64,000 bases of DNA from positions 1-64,000 of the forward strand of contig JAJJXM010000034.1 in NCBI GenBank assembly GCA_024516155.1. The letters are read 5' to 3'. Below are positions 1 to 10,100 of this stretch, one piece after another. The DNA comes from Pyronema omphalodes. Its lineage: Eukaryota > Ascomycota > Pezizomycetes > Pezizales > Pyronemataceae. Numbering within the stretch: position 1 is the stretch's first letter; each line of letters starts with the position of its first letter. The position numbers and the translations under genes were made by a program. Below the pieces are notes generated by a model. It saw only the letters and a program-made list of their open reading frames with translations. It was not told the origin of the DNA and did not search any database.

Positions 1-353
1 CTGGAGAGCTGTGGCGTCGCAGGTGAATTGATGGAGAACAGAAGCTTTCATGTAGCGATGTTGGATGACGGCCCAGCAAGAGTGCTGGCCCCCCCTTTGT
101 ACATAAGGAGGCTTGCCTCCCCGTTGTCGAGTTCTCCATCGAACGTCTTGTGTCTTTCCCTTGCTCCTAATAAAGACTTCTTCTTCCAGTCCTACGTCAC
201 TCTTGTCCTTGTCCCTGTTCCTGTTTCGTGTGCCGTCCGTCTGACGAGCACTTCGGTCCTTGTCCTTCCGTTTCCCGTCCTGGAACCGGCCTAGTCCCTC
301 TTGCCGGTAGTGTTCAGTGTGTTCTTTGAACGTCCGTTGCTAGTTCCCTGACA
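1..353 (+). repeat. 5' LTR of element A (3' part only)
   Basis: Positions 1-353 align without length change to 14,423-14,775, the 3' part of the downstream LTR. The LTR ends in TGACA. The first 176 bp of this LTR lie outside the window. It contains AATAAA at 169-174, the likely polyadenylation signal. No tRNA-3'-end complement starting TGG follows the LTR. Confidence 0.9.
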
Positions 354-388
354 TTACGTTCGATCGAATAATTATTCAACCAACACGC

Positions 389-1966
389 ATGAACCCCACC
401 GGTTCTGCTGGGACCTACGCCTTAAAACAAGCCCTGGAAACGCACACCCTAAACGAAACCTTCGGGATTTCCGACCGATTCGCTGGCGCAGTGCGAAGAA
501 CCATCCGAAGAGCAGAAAATCACTGCTACCTTGTGGTCCGCTGGGAACTCCAGGACTACACTTACCAGGAGCACGTCCGCCACACCATCAGACTCAACCC
601 AATCCTCCGAGCCCGCCAGAATGCACGTTAAACTTATCGACGAAGAACACTGGCAGCAAATTGTGAACGCTGCCTCCATGACCCAGTTCCCTGACGGCCA
701 TGAACCGCTTACTTTCACCAAACAACTCGCGCAATCCATCCTAGACGCTCAAGACCACCCCACGGGCTATCTCTTAAACGACCTCGCGGAAACCCCCGGC
801 TCCCGTAACAGCACTCGGGTCTCCAGCCCTGTCGCCTCCCGCGCTCCGGAAGCTCCCACCCCTGCCCCCATTCCCCCTGTCGTTATCCAGACTGGCTCCG
901 TCCAGGTTTATCCAAATGGCCCAGAAACAGTGCCGCAAACCGCCGCACCCCCTACCACAGCCGCAGCCGCAGCCCCCGCCCCCGCTTTAATCGCACCAAT
1001 TCCAAGATCCCCCCCCGAGACCCCGAAATCCTCCTAACCCCCGAGGAACAAGCAGATACGAATGAAATTCACTACTACGAGAAGGAGCTCACCCGCCAGC
1101 GTGAACTCATCAACGCGCTACTCGCCTCCCCTGGCATCCGCGTGACCGGAGACAAAATCTCGGATCCGCCAACCTTTGACGGGTCCAACACGGAGGACCT
1201 CCGCCGCTTTGTCTCCTTGCTTCGCATCAAGTTGGTGAGCGACGAACTACGCTTCCCAACCCCTCACAAACGGATTTCTTATGCCATGGGCCGCCTCCAC
1301 GGACGCGCCTTGGATCAGATTCTTCCTTATATCAAGGAGAATGGCAACCGCTGGGCCCTCAACGACGTCGAGGACGTCATTAAAATTTTACAGCGTACCT
1401 TTGGAGACCCGGACGAGCGCGCAACGGCTCGTTTCAAACTACAAAATCTCCGACAAAACAACCGCGAATGTTCGGACTATTATGCAGAGTTCTCCCGCCT
1501 GGTCGCAGAATTAGGCTGGGATGAAGCCGCCACAATGGATGCTCTGCGTAACGGCCTGTCCCTCGAGTTGCACGAAAAGTTGGTTGGCGCCCCTCCCACC
1601 ACCACGATGCACAAATTTTTTGACCAGTGCCAAAAATTGGACTCCCAATTGAGAGCATTTGAGAACCTCCGCAAGCTGCGTACCAACCGCGGCCAAGTCA
1701 AACCCACTACCGCCGCCACCCCCGCCACCAGTCGCCCCACCCCGGCTACCCAGGCCACCACCGCCGCCTCCAGCAAGCAAACCCCTGCCCAGGGACCCCG
1801 TCAGGAACTGTCGGCACAGGAACGCGTGACCCGCCTGTCAGAAGGACGTTGCCTCTACTGCGGTGGCCTCGGCCACATGGATGCCTCGTGCCCCGCCAAG
1901 ACGAATGTTAAAGTGGCGAGCGTGGAATTGTTGGATAATGAAGAAGAGGTGTCGGGAAAAGAATAA
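389..1966 (+). pseudogene. gag: gag of element A, frameshifted
   Basis: Gag is the nucleocapsid precursor. The clear part (about 1022-1966) has a retrotransposon gag domain. Near its C-terminus, around 1852-1893, is a CX2CX4HX4C zinc knuckle that would bind RNA (Cys-Leu-Tyr-Cys, then His, then Cys). The upstream part lies in two other segments: 389-631 in the same frame as the main domain, and 621-1037 in another frame beginning Met-His-Val-Lys. So at least one indel is present. The most likely site of the second is the C8 run at 1009-1016. The 3' end of gag overlaps pol and carries a -1 frameshift site. The true start is uncertain: ATG at 389 is the first candidate and ATG at 621 an alternative. 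Confidence 0.8.
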
Positions 1967-1985
1967 ACCAGCTGCAAGAAGCTGG
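1954..1985 (+). promoter_or_regulatory. -1 ribosomal frameshift signal, gag-pol of A
   Basis: The heptamer GGGAAAA at 1954-1960 is read in the gag frame as G-GGA-AAA, an exact X-XXY-YYZ slippery site. It lies four bases before the gag stop TAA (1964-1966). Seven bases later, a 6-bp perfect stem CCAGCT/AGCTGG (1968-1973 with 1980-1985) closes a 6-nt loop. A -1 slip enters the frame that runs open into the protease. This matches the known architecture of -1 programmed frameshifting; activity is an inference. Confidence 0.75.
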
Positions 1986-4091
1986 CTCTGCCGCTGGTGG
2001 GAAAATTATTGCTGATACATTGCTATTATCCGGCGCAAGTTTTACTGGAAAGTTAGAATGCAAACACCTTGATCTCTCTTGCTCCTTGTTTTCCAATAAC
2101 CGCTCCGTGAAAACAGTAGCGCTCGTTGACTGCGGCGCCACTGGTATCGCCTTTGTTGACCGCAATTTCGCCCGCCATCACAAACTCCCCCTAACCCCCC
2201 TATCCACCGCCCGAACGGTCGAAGTTATCGACGGCCGCCCCATATCCTCAGGAAACATCACACACCTCGCCCAAGTAGAGTGTACCATCAATGGTCACTC
2301 GGAAACCCTTCCCATGTTCGTCACCAAGTTGGGTCACTACCCGGTGGTGTTGGGCATCCCCTGGTTGAAAAAACACGACGTAACAATAAGCTTCAGTTCC
2401 AACACTGTAAGCTTCGACTCCCAATACTGCCTAAGGAACTGCACCCCGTTGCCTGTAAGCACAACCGGTGTCGAGGTCCTGGACTCGAGGCCCCCTCCCG
2501 CTGTCCACGAGCCCGACACACACCCCATGCCGGAGTTAGAAGACTCGGTCCCCGACCACCCGGACGAACCCCCAATAGCGATCTCAAGTCTAACCATCTC
2601 CGACTTCAAAGAAATGGTAGAAGACGAAAGCCTGACAGTGTTCTCGCTATCGTTGGACGAGATCACCGTCGCCCTACAAGACAAGCCCCCCCTCACGGAT
2701 GAGGAACTGAAAGACATGATCCCCGAAGAGTATCATGACTACCTCGATTTATTCAAGGAGGTCAACGCGAAGGAACTCCCCCCGCACCGACCCTACGACC
2801 ACAAGATCCCACTGAAAGAAGGATTCGTCCCCCCCTTTGGTCTGTTATACTCGCTGTCACGCAACGAGTTGTAGACGCTGAAAGCGTGGCTCGATGAGAA
2901 TTTGGAGAAAGGATTTATACAACGATCCCAATCATCAGCCGCCTCGCCGATATTATTCGTGAAAAAATCAGACGGATCCTTACGCCTATGCGTCGATTAC
3001 CGAAGACTGAATGAAGGTACCGAGAAGAACCGGTACCTGCTGCCATTGATACAGGAAACGATGATGAATCTTTCCAAAGCTCAATACTTTACCACCCTAG
3101 ATGTCCGCAGCGCTTATAACCTTATCAGAATGGCAGAGGGCGAAGAATGGAAGACGGCCTTCCGCACAAGGTACGGCCTATTCGAGTCGAAAGTGATGCC
3201 CTTTGGGCTCACCAACGCGCCTGCCGATTTCCAGGCATTTATAAATGATGTCCTGAGACCATACCTGGACCAGTTTTGTACGGCATACTTGGACGATATT
3301 CTCGTATTCTCTGAAACAAAGCCCGATCACACCGCACACGTCCGAAAGATCTTGGAACAACTCAAACAAGAAAAACTGCACTTGAAGCCAGAGAAGTGTA
3401 AGTTTGCTAAGGCAGAAGTACAGTACCTGGGCTACAACATCGGCCGCGACGGCGCGCGCATGATGGATTCCAAAGTAGCCACAGTGAGAGATTGGAAGGA
3501 ACCAACCAATTTGAAACAGGTCCAAGAGTTCCTGGGCTTCGCGAATTTCTACCGAAGATTTATCAAAGACTACTCAAAAGTGGTCTCCCCTCTGACGGCT
3601 CTGACCAAAAAGAAAGATGGTAAAGCAATCCCCTTTACCTGGGGTGAAGATCAGCAAAGCGCCTTCGACCGACTGAAGGACGCATTTACATCAGCACCAA
3701 TTCTCAAGCACTTCGACTACGAGAAACCGATTGTAGTAGAAACAGACGCATCTGACTATGTGTCTGCTGGACTTTTATCACAATACGACGACGATAACGT
3801 GTTACACCCCGTCGCGTTTTATTCCAAAAAGCATTCCCCGGCAGAATGCAACTATGAGATCTATGACAAAGAACTACTGGCAATAGTTCGTTGTTTCGAG
3901 GAATGGCGTCCCCGCTTGGAGGGCTCCGCCTTCCCTATAAAACCATTGACAGACCACAAGAATCTCGAATACTTTATGGCGACAAAGCTACTAAACAGAC
4001 GACAAGCACGCTGGTCCGAATTCCTGTCTCGGTTCAACTTTGTAATCACCTATCGACCGGGAACGTTGGGAGGAAAACCGGACGCCCTGAC
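1960..4091 (+). pseudogene. pol: pol of A, part 1: protease, reverse transcriptase, RNase H
   Basis: After the frameshift the frame is open through an aspartic protease with an Asp-Cys-Gly-Ala-Thr active site (about 2131-2145). It then hits TAG at 2872-2874, best explained by CAG to TAG. In the same frame the reverse transcriptase follows, with a Lys-Lys-x-Asp-Gly motif and the catalytic Tyr-Leu-Asp-Asp near 3286-3297. RNase H comes next, with TDAS, YDKELLA and TDHKNLEYF blocks carrying its acidic residues. The frame continues to the KPDAL motif, where the solo LTR at 4092 interrupts it. Together these proteins would process the polyprotein and copy the RNA to DNA. The stop makes the copy non-functional unless read through. 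Confidence 0.9.
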
Positions 4092-4839
4092 TGTCACGAA
4101 CTGCTAGGGATATGCTTCTGGGAGGGATTGTAACCACAGCTGGGCTGTGGTTCGTGGGTGTGACGCTGGGGATGGCGTACGTCACGGTTAGGGTTTAAGC
4201 GAGGAGGTGGAGCTAGGGCTAGGCGACAAGAGTTAGGGTTAAGCGCGGGACAAGGGGGTAAGTGCGGGATGGAACGAGGAGGGTTTCCTCGAGGTTTGGA
4301 ATATGTTTGTATTATGTTTTGCTTATGTTTTGTATTCTGTTTTGCTTATGTTTTGGTTTATGTTTTGTATTTTGTTTGGGTTATGTTTTGTATTGTGTTT
4401 TAGTTAGGTTTGGGAGTCACGGCGGAGCGAAGGGTGTCTCATGATGGATGGAATATCTGCGGGACAGATAAGTTGGGAAATCACATGAGCACAGGAACAA
4501 AGGTATATAAGGGGACATTTGTATTTCATTAGTTTAGTACGCAATCAATTATCTATCTACACAATCCTATCTACACACTGCAGTTCTATCATCTAAACCG
4601 TGACCACCAAAACCCAGCCCATCCCAACATACTTACCCATTCCGAATACCCACCTATTCCCCCACCCGGATCTCCCCCCGACGATCCTACCAGAGGCAAC
4701 GCTGCAGGGACATCCTGTGTACAAGGTAAGTAATGCCTGAGCCCGCGACTAACTCACCTAGAAGTCCAGAGCCGAACCCGATTGCATAGCAATCCGACGG
4801 TTGTATCGCCTGTCGACTGTGTGTAGCCGGATTTTGACA
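4092..4839 (+). mobile_element. Solo LTR, family B
   Basis: This 748-bp LTR starts TGTCACG and ends TTTTGACA. It is flanked by the perfect 5-bp target duplication CTGAC (4087-4091 and 4840-4844), so it is an independent insertion reduced by LTR-LTR recombination. The same 748-bp LTR occurs at 5153-5900 and 12,194-12,941. Features are a 9-bp inverted repeat (4132-4152), two TTAGGG words (4188-4193, 4233-4238), a TTATGTTTTGTATT-like tandem tract (about 4298-4402), TATATAA (4504-4510) and a possible small intron starting GTAAGT at 4726. Confidence 0.95.
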
Positions 4840-4844
4840 CTGAC

Positions 4845-5152
4845 AAGACGAGCCGCCGACCTCCCGGGAGAGGGAGACGAACACATACTAGCGAACCAGC
4901 AAGCTGTTCTAAAGCCACAAAACTTCCAGTTGTGCATGACCCCGCCCATGAAACTTGCACCCTCCGAAGTGGACCTCCTGTTTACAGAGGGCTACAAGAC
5001 ATATTCATTCTCCAACCGAGTGTTGGGAATGCTGGAAGACGGTACACAAATCTGTAAGGACATATCACTCGCCGATTGCTCCGGGTTGGAAAACAGATTG
5101 TACTACCGAGACTGCCTCTATGTCCCCGCGCTGGACAAACTACGATTGAAAC
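4845..5152 (+). pseudogene. pol: pol of A, part 2: RNase H-integrase linker
   Basis: This is the continuation of element A pol between the two family-B insertions. Joined to 4091, the first codons complete the retroelement motif Asp-Ala-Leu-Thr-Arg-Arg that closes the RNase H/connection region. It then encodes about 100 residues of linker before the integrase zinc finger, with no stop. It ends at the GAAAC target duplication (5148-5152) of the full-length B element and resumes at 12,947. Confidence 0.88.
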
Positions 5153-5900
5153 AGTCACGAACCGCTAGGGATATGCTTCTGGGAGGGATTGTAACCACAG
5201 CTGGGCTGTGGTTCGTGGGTGTGACGCTGGGGATGGCGTACGTCACTGTTAGGGTTTAAGCGAGGAGGTGGAGCTAGGGCTAGGCGAGAAGAGTTAGGGT
5301 TAAGCGAGGGACAAGGGGGTAAGTGCGGGATGGAACGAGGAGGGTTTCCTCGAGGTTTGGAATATGTTTGTATTATGTTTTGCTTATGTTTTGTATTCTG
5401 TTTTGCTTATGTTTTGGTTTATGTTTTGTATTTTGTTTGGGTTATGTTTTGTATTGTGTTTTAGTTAGGTTTGGGAGTCACGGCGAAGCGAAGGGTGTCT
5501 CATGATGGATGGAATATCTGCGGGACAGATAAGTTGGGAAATCACATGAGCACAGGAACAAAGGTATATAAGGGGACATTTGAATTTCATTAGTTTAGTA
5601 CGCAATCAATTATCTATCTACACAATCCTATCTACACACTGCAGTTCTATCATCTAAACCGTGACCACCAAAACCCAGCCCATCCCAACATACTTACCCA
5701 TTCCGAATACCCACCTATTCCCCCACACGGATCTCCCCCCGACGATCCTACCAGAGGCAACGCTGCAGGGACATCCTGTGTACAAGGTAAGTACTGCCTG
5801 AGCCCGCGACTAACTCACCTAGAAGTCCAGAGCCGAACCCGATTGCATAGCAAGCCGACGGTTGTATCGCCTGTCGACTGTGTGTAGCCGGATTTTGACA
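5153..5900 (+). repeat. 5' LTR of element B
   Basis: This 748-bp direct repeat matches 12,194-12,941 and the solo LTR 4092-4839. TATATA at 5565-5570 is the likely promoter of the element's RNA. The internal sequence after the LTR starts TTTGATTGCG and shows no usual tRNA primer-binding site. A candidate intron (GTAAGT at 5787, CTAAC branch, AG at 5822 or 5830) lies in the leader. Confidence 0.93.
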
Positions 5901-5995
5901 TTTGATTGCGTCCTCCGTACGACACCCGATACAACTAAGGAAGCACGAAGGGCTTCAACCGCAACTAAGAAAACAAATCAGAAACAACCAATACC

Positions 5996-7078
5996 GTGGA
6001 TCCGTTCCGATTGCAGGAGCTGAGCGAGGTTATTGAAAGGGAAGCCACCGGTCCAGCGAGCCCAGTAACCCCCGAACACCGATCCCGCCCACAGACTCCG
6101 GATTCACCGGGACCAGTACAGATCCCCGAGGACATAGCATCCATAATGGCCTCTCAACAGGGAACGAGTGGTATGACGCCACCTTCGGTCGTGATGACCC
6201 AGGAGCAGCTCCAACAACTGTTCCAACAACTCACCTATTGACCCTCTCCGACCAGTAACCCCAAGGTCGAGGATGCCGAACTCTATCACGGCGAGAGGAC
6301 GAAGCTTCGGGCTTTCCTGACTCAGTGCGAGCTGAAGTTCAACTGTGAACCGAACAGGTTCGACAGTGACATCAAAAGAGTTAATTACGCCAGTTCGCGG
6401 TGTCGGGGAAATGCGTGGTCATGGATTGAGCCCTCCATCGAGAAGGGGAGGAGCACGTACACCACCTGGGAGGCATTCAAGACTGCCGTCTCGAGAGCGT
6501 TTGGAGAGGCGGATTCAAGGGAAGTGGCGAGGAGGAAATTCAAGAGTGTCCGTCAGGGAAATCGGTCCGCCGCAGCATATTGGGCCGAGTTCCAGAGGAT
6601 TATCGCGGACCTGCGCTACAACGACGAAATCTACATTGATCAGTTCAGCGATGGACTTCATGTGGACGTGCAAAGACAACTCGTCATCCTCGAGACCCGT
6701 CCGACGAAGATAATCGATTTCGCAAACAAAGCAATTGCATTGGACAACCGGCTGTTCAATTTCCGGACCCTGCGAAACCGATTCGAACCTCAGTACCAGA
6801 ATTTCCATCCGAAGAACGGCCACCAGGGATCGACCTTCTCGGAACCCGAGCCGATGGAACTGCATGCCACTCGGAGGGGCAGGCCTAGGGATAGGACCGA
6901 GGAAGAGAAACGACGAAAAAACAACGAGTGTTTCAACTGCGGGAAAACGGGCCACTATGCCGCCAAATGCCCCCACAAGAAACCAATTGGGGAACGAAGG
7001 ACGTACCGGGCGGCAGAAGCCAACATCGACGAGGAACAAGTCGAAGAAAGAACGGGAAAAGAGGATCCCCAGGAGTAA
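5996..7078 (+). pseudogene. gag: gag of element B
   Basis: One frame of about 360 codons encodes a gag domain followed by a Cys-Phe-Asn-Cys CX2CX4HX4C zinc knuckle (about 6929-6970) and a charged tail. A single TGA at 6239-6241 interrupts it; one G-to-A (Trp) or C-to-T (Arg) change explains it. The expected start codon reads GTG at 5996 in the context ACCGTGG, which looks like a lost ATG in a good initiation context. The last codons contain the frameshift heptamer, and the stop is at 7076-7078. The product would form the particle core in the cytoplasm. Confidence 0.88.
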
Positions 7079-7101
7079 AAGAACAAGGTGGACTCCTAGG
7101 G
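7054..7101 (+). promoter_or_regulatory. -1 ribosomal frameshift signal, gag-pol of B
   Basis: GGGAAAA at 7054-7060 is read by gag as G-GGA-AAA. After a 7-nt spacer, a stem forms between 7068-7076 and 7092-7101: three C-G pairs, one bulged A, then AGGAGT/ACTCCT, with a 15-nt loop. A -1 slip leads into the frame that encodes the protease. The heptamer and spacer length match those of element A, although the stem sequences differ. Confidence 0.75.
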
Positions 7102-10100
7102 ACGAAGAGTTCCGCCGAACCCGACGATCCGGAACCAGCCTACATGATATCGAGCGTAGGGCCATACCGGCGAGATGAAAAGATCATATTAAAAGTAGTA
7201 ATAACAGGAAAAGACAATCGAGAACACACCACGACGGCCATGGTGGACTGTGGAGCGACGGAGAACTTCATTGATAAGGAATATGCGGAAAGGGTAGGGA
7301 TTCCGTTGAAGAAGAAGGACGTCCCACGAAGGGTGTTGGCAGTGGACGGACGTGAGATAGCTAGTGGACCAGTCACCCACGAAGCTATGGTAAGATTACG
7401 GATCAATAATCATCAGGAGGATATTCGACTGCATTGTATCACGATTGGAAACTCACCTATCATTGTGGGACTTCCATGGCTCCGGACGCACAACCCCAGT
7501 ATCGACTGGAACGAGGGAAGAGTTGCGTTCGACTCGGCGCGTTGCGCTAAGAGGTGACTAGGGAGCTCGACCTCACCTCACGCGACCACGGTAACGGAAA
7601 ACGACGCTATTCAGCAATATCGACTGGACACTGCGCAGGCCGCAGCCAGGGAAGAAAGAATATGCGAAGCAAGTTGGAAAGAAAGGAAGGAAACCTGGGG
7701 AAATAGAACGAGGAAAAAGGAACAAGAAGCGGCGCCGTGGCGAAGAAGGATCGAAAGGGACCAGGGAAAAGAGGGGGAAGAGGAGCAACAAGGAAGGGTC
7801 CAAGACGAAGCACAAGATGATCTTCTTCGAAGAAGGTTCGAGGAGGACATGGAAAGGGACGAAGAAGAAGAGGAGCTACAGGGTACCTGGGAAGACAGAC
7901 ACGGTGATCCTCTTCAAATAAGGGTCGAGAAGGACCAGGAGGAGGAGGAACGAAAAGAGATCAAAATTAAGGAACAAAATGATCCTTTTCGAATGCAGAC
8001 GGAGAAAAAGGATGGAAAAGGGGAGGAATGGAAAGAGTCCCGGGATGTTGCACAAAACGATCCTTTTCGAATGCAGCCCGAAGGAGGGAAAGAAGAAAAG
8101 GAGGAACGGAAACGGACCCGGGGGACTGCACAGAACGATCCTTTTCGAATGCAGCCCGAGGGAGGGGAAGAAATAAAGGAGGAACGGAAACGGATCCGGG
8201 ATGGTGCAGAAAAGGATCCTTTTCGAATTCAGGCCGATGGAAACGAGGAAGATGGGGAAGATGAGGAGGAATCGGAAGGAAACTTTGACTGGATCGCTTA
8301 CGCCGCCATGGGATCGCTACAGGACGAGCAGTGTGGCTCCGTTCGGGAGCCCGTATCCCAGGGTTCAGCCAAACGGCAGGAACCGACCCCGCGTTCGGCT
8401 GGTGACATTGTTCCGGTCGAATATCACGACTTCTTGCATGTATTCGATAAGGAAGAAGTGTCAGGAAGACCCCCACACCGCCATCACGACCATCGGATTC
8501 TGTTGGTGAAGGGAGGGGTTCCACCATTCGAACCCCTTCGAGCATTGGACGAGGGAAGGTTGAATACTTGGACACGAGTCTGGAGAAGGGATGGATACGC
8601 CTCTCGACATCACCGGCGGGGGCCCCGATACATTTTGTAAAAAAGAAGGATGGCACACTGAGACTCTGTGTGGATTATCGGGGACTTAACGAGATCACAG
8701 TAAAAGATAGAACACCTCTCCCGCTGATAGGGGAAGCGTTGGATCGACTATCCAACGCAAAAATATACACGAAACTCGACGTACGGGACGCCTATCATAA
8801 CCTGCGAATCGCAAGGGGGGACGAATGGAAGACTGCTTTTCGGACGAAATACGGTCTTTTTGAGTATTTGGTCATGCCATTCGGTCTTACCAACGCTCCA
8901 GCATCCTTTCAGAGGTGGATGAACGAGGTCCTCAGCGACTATCTAGACATCTTCTGTCTGGCATACCTTGACGACATCCTCATCTACTCGGATGATCTGC
9001 ATCAACACCAACAACATGTGAGAAAGGTTTTGGAACGGGTGGATAAGGTGAAGTTGAGGCTCAAGGCCTCAAAATGCGAGTTTCACACCACGGAGACGGA
9101 GTACTTAGGATATATAATCTCCCCAACGGGGATACGGATGGATCCGGAAAAGGTAAGGGCAGTGGCAGAATGGAGGGAACCGACAAACGTGTATGGAATC
9201 CAGAGTTTCATAGGGTTCGCCAACTTCCATAGGAGGTTGATCCGGGATTGTAGCAAGATTACGGCGCCTCTCACAAAACTGACGAGGAAGGATGTAACAT
9301 GGAAATGGGACGACGCGGCTAAATCAGCATTCGAACAACTGAAACGGGCAATGATTTCTGAACCTATCCTACGACACTTCGACCCCACAAAACCCTTAAC
9401 CCTGGAAACAGATGCGTCGGACTACGCCATCGGAGCAGTCTGCTCACAGCCAGACGACCAGGGCGTTCTACATCCCTTGGGATATTTCTCGCGCAAACTG
9501 AAGGACCTGGAACTGAATTACGATATACACGATAAGGAACTCCTCGCCATAGTCGAAGGGCTAAATAAATGGGGTACCTACTGCAAGAATACTCGACACA
9601 AGATTACTATATTAACGGATCATAAAGATTTGGAATATTGGACTACAAAAAAAGACCTAAACCTATGGCAGGCTAGGTGGGCGGAAATGTTGGCGAACTA
9701 CGAGTTCGCAATAACGTATCGACCCAGCAAACTTGCGGGAAAGCCCGACATCCTATCGAGAGAATCAGGAGATTCTCCTTGGGAAGGGGAGCTGAAACAC
9801 CGGCAGAACAGGGAACGAGTTCTTTTGCCGCCGCAGACCTTCTGGATCAACTCTGCCGAGGTCATGGAAATACAGGTCGACGAGGAATTGTTGAGAGAAA
9901 TTCAACAGAAAACGAGGAAGGATCAGGAGATACAGGAGATATTAGGAAAATTACGGGCTGGGGAGAAGATAGACCGGAAGGTAGCATTGGGACTTTGCGA
10001 AGAACGGGAGGGGCTGTTACTGTATGAGGGGTTGATATGGGTACCAGACGACCATGAGTTGCGGCTACGGCTCCTACATGACCACCATGATGCACTCGTT

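Noticed and set aside
4188..4238. Telomere or interstitial telomeric repeat
   Set aside because: Only two isolated TTAGGG words in an LTR, not a tandem array.
4262..4444. Hydrophobic 60-codon ORF, repeated at 5323-5505
   Set aside because: It is the T-rich tandem tract of the family-B LTR read in one frame, with no independent support.
7967..8656. 229-codon minus-strand ORF
   Set aside because: Antisense shadow of the charged repeat array of element B pol; the plus strand has the real domain context.
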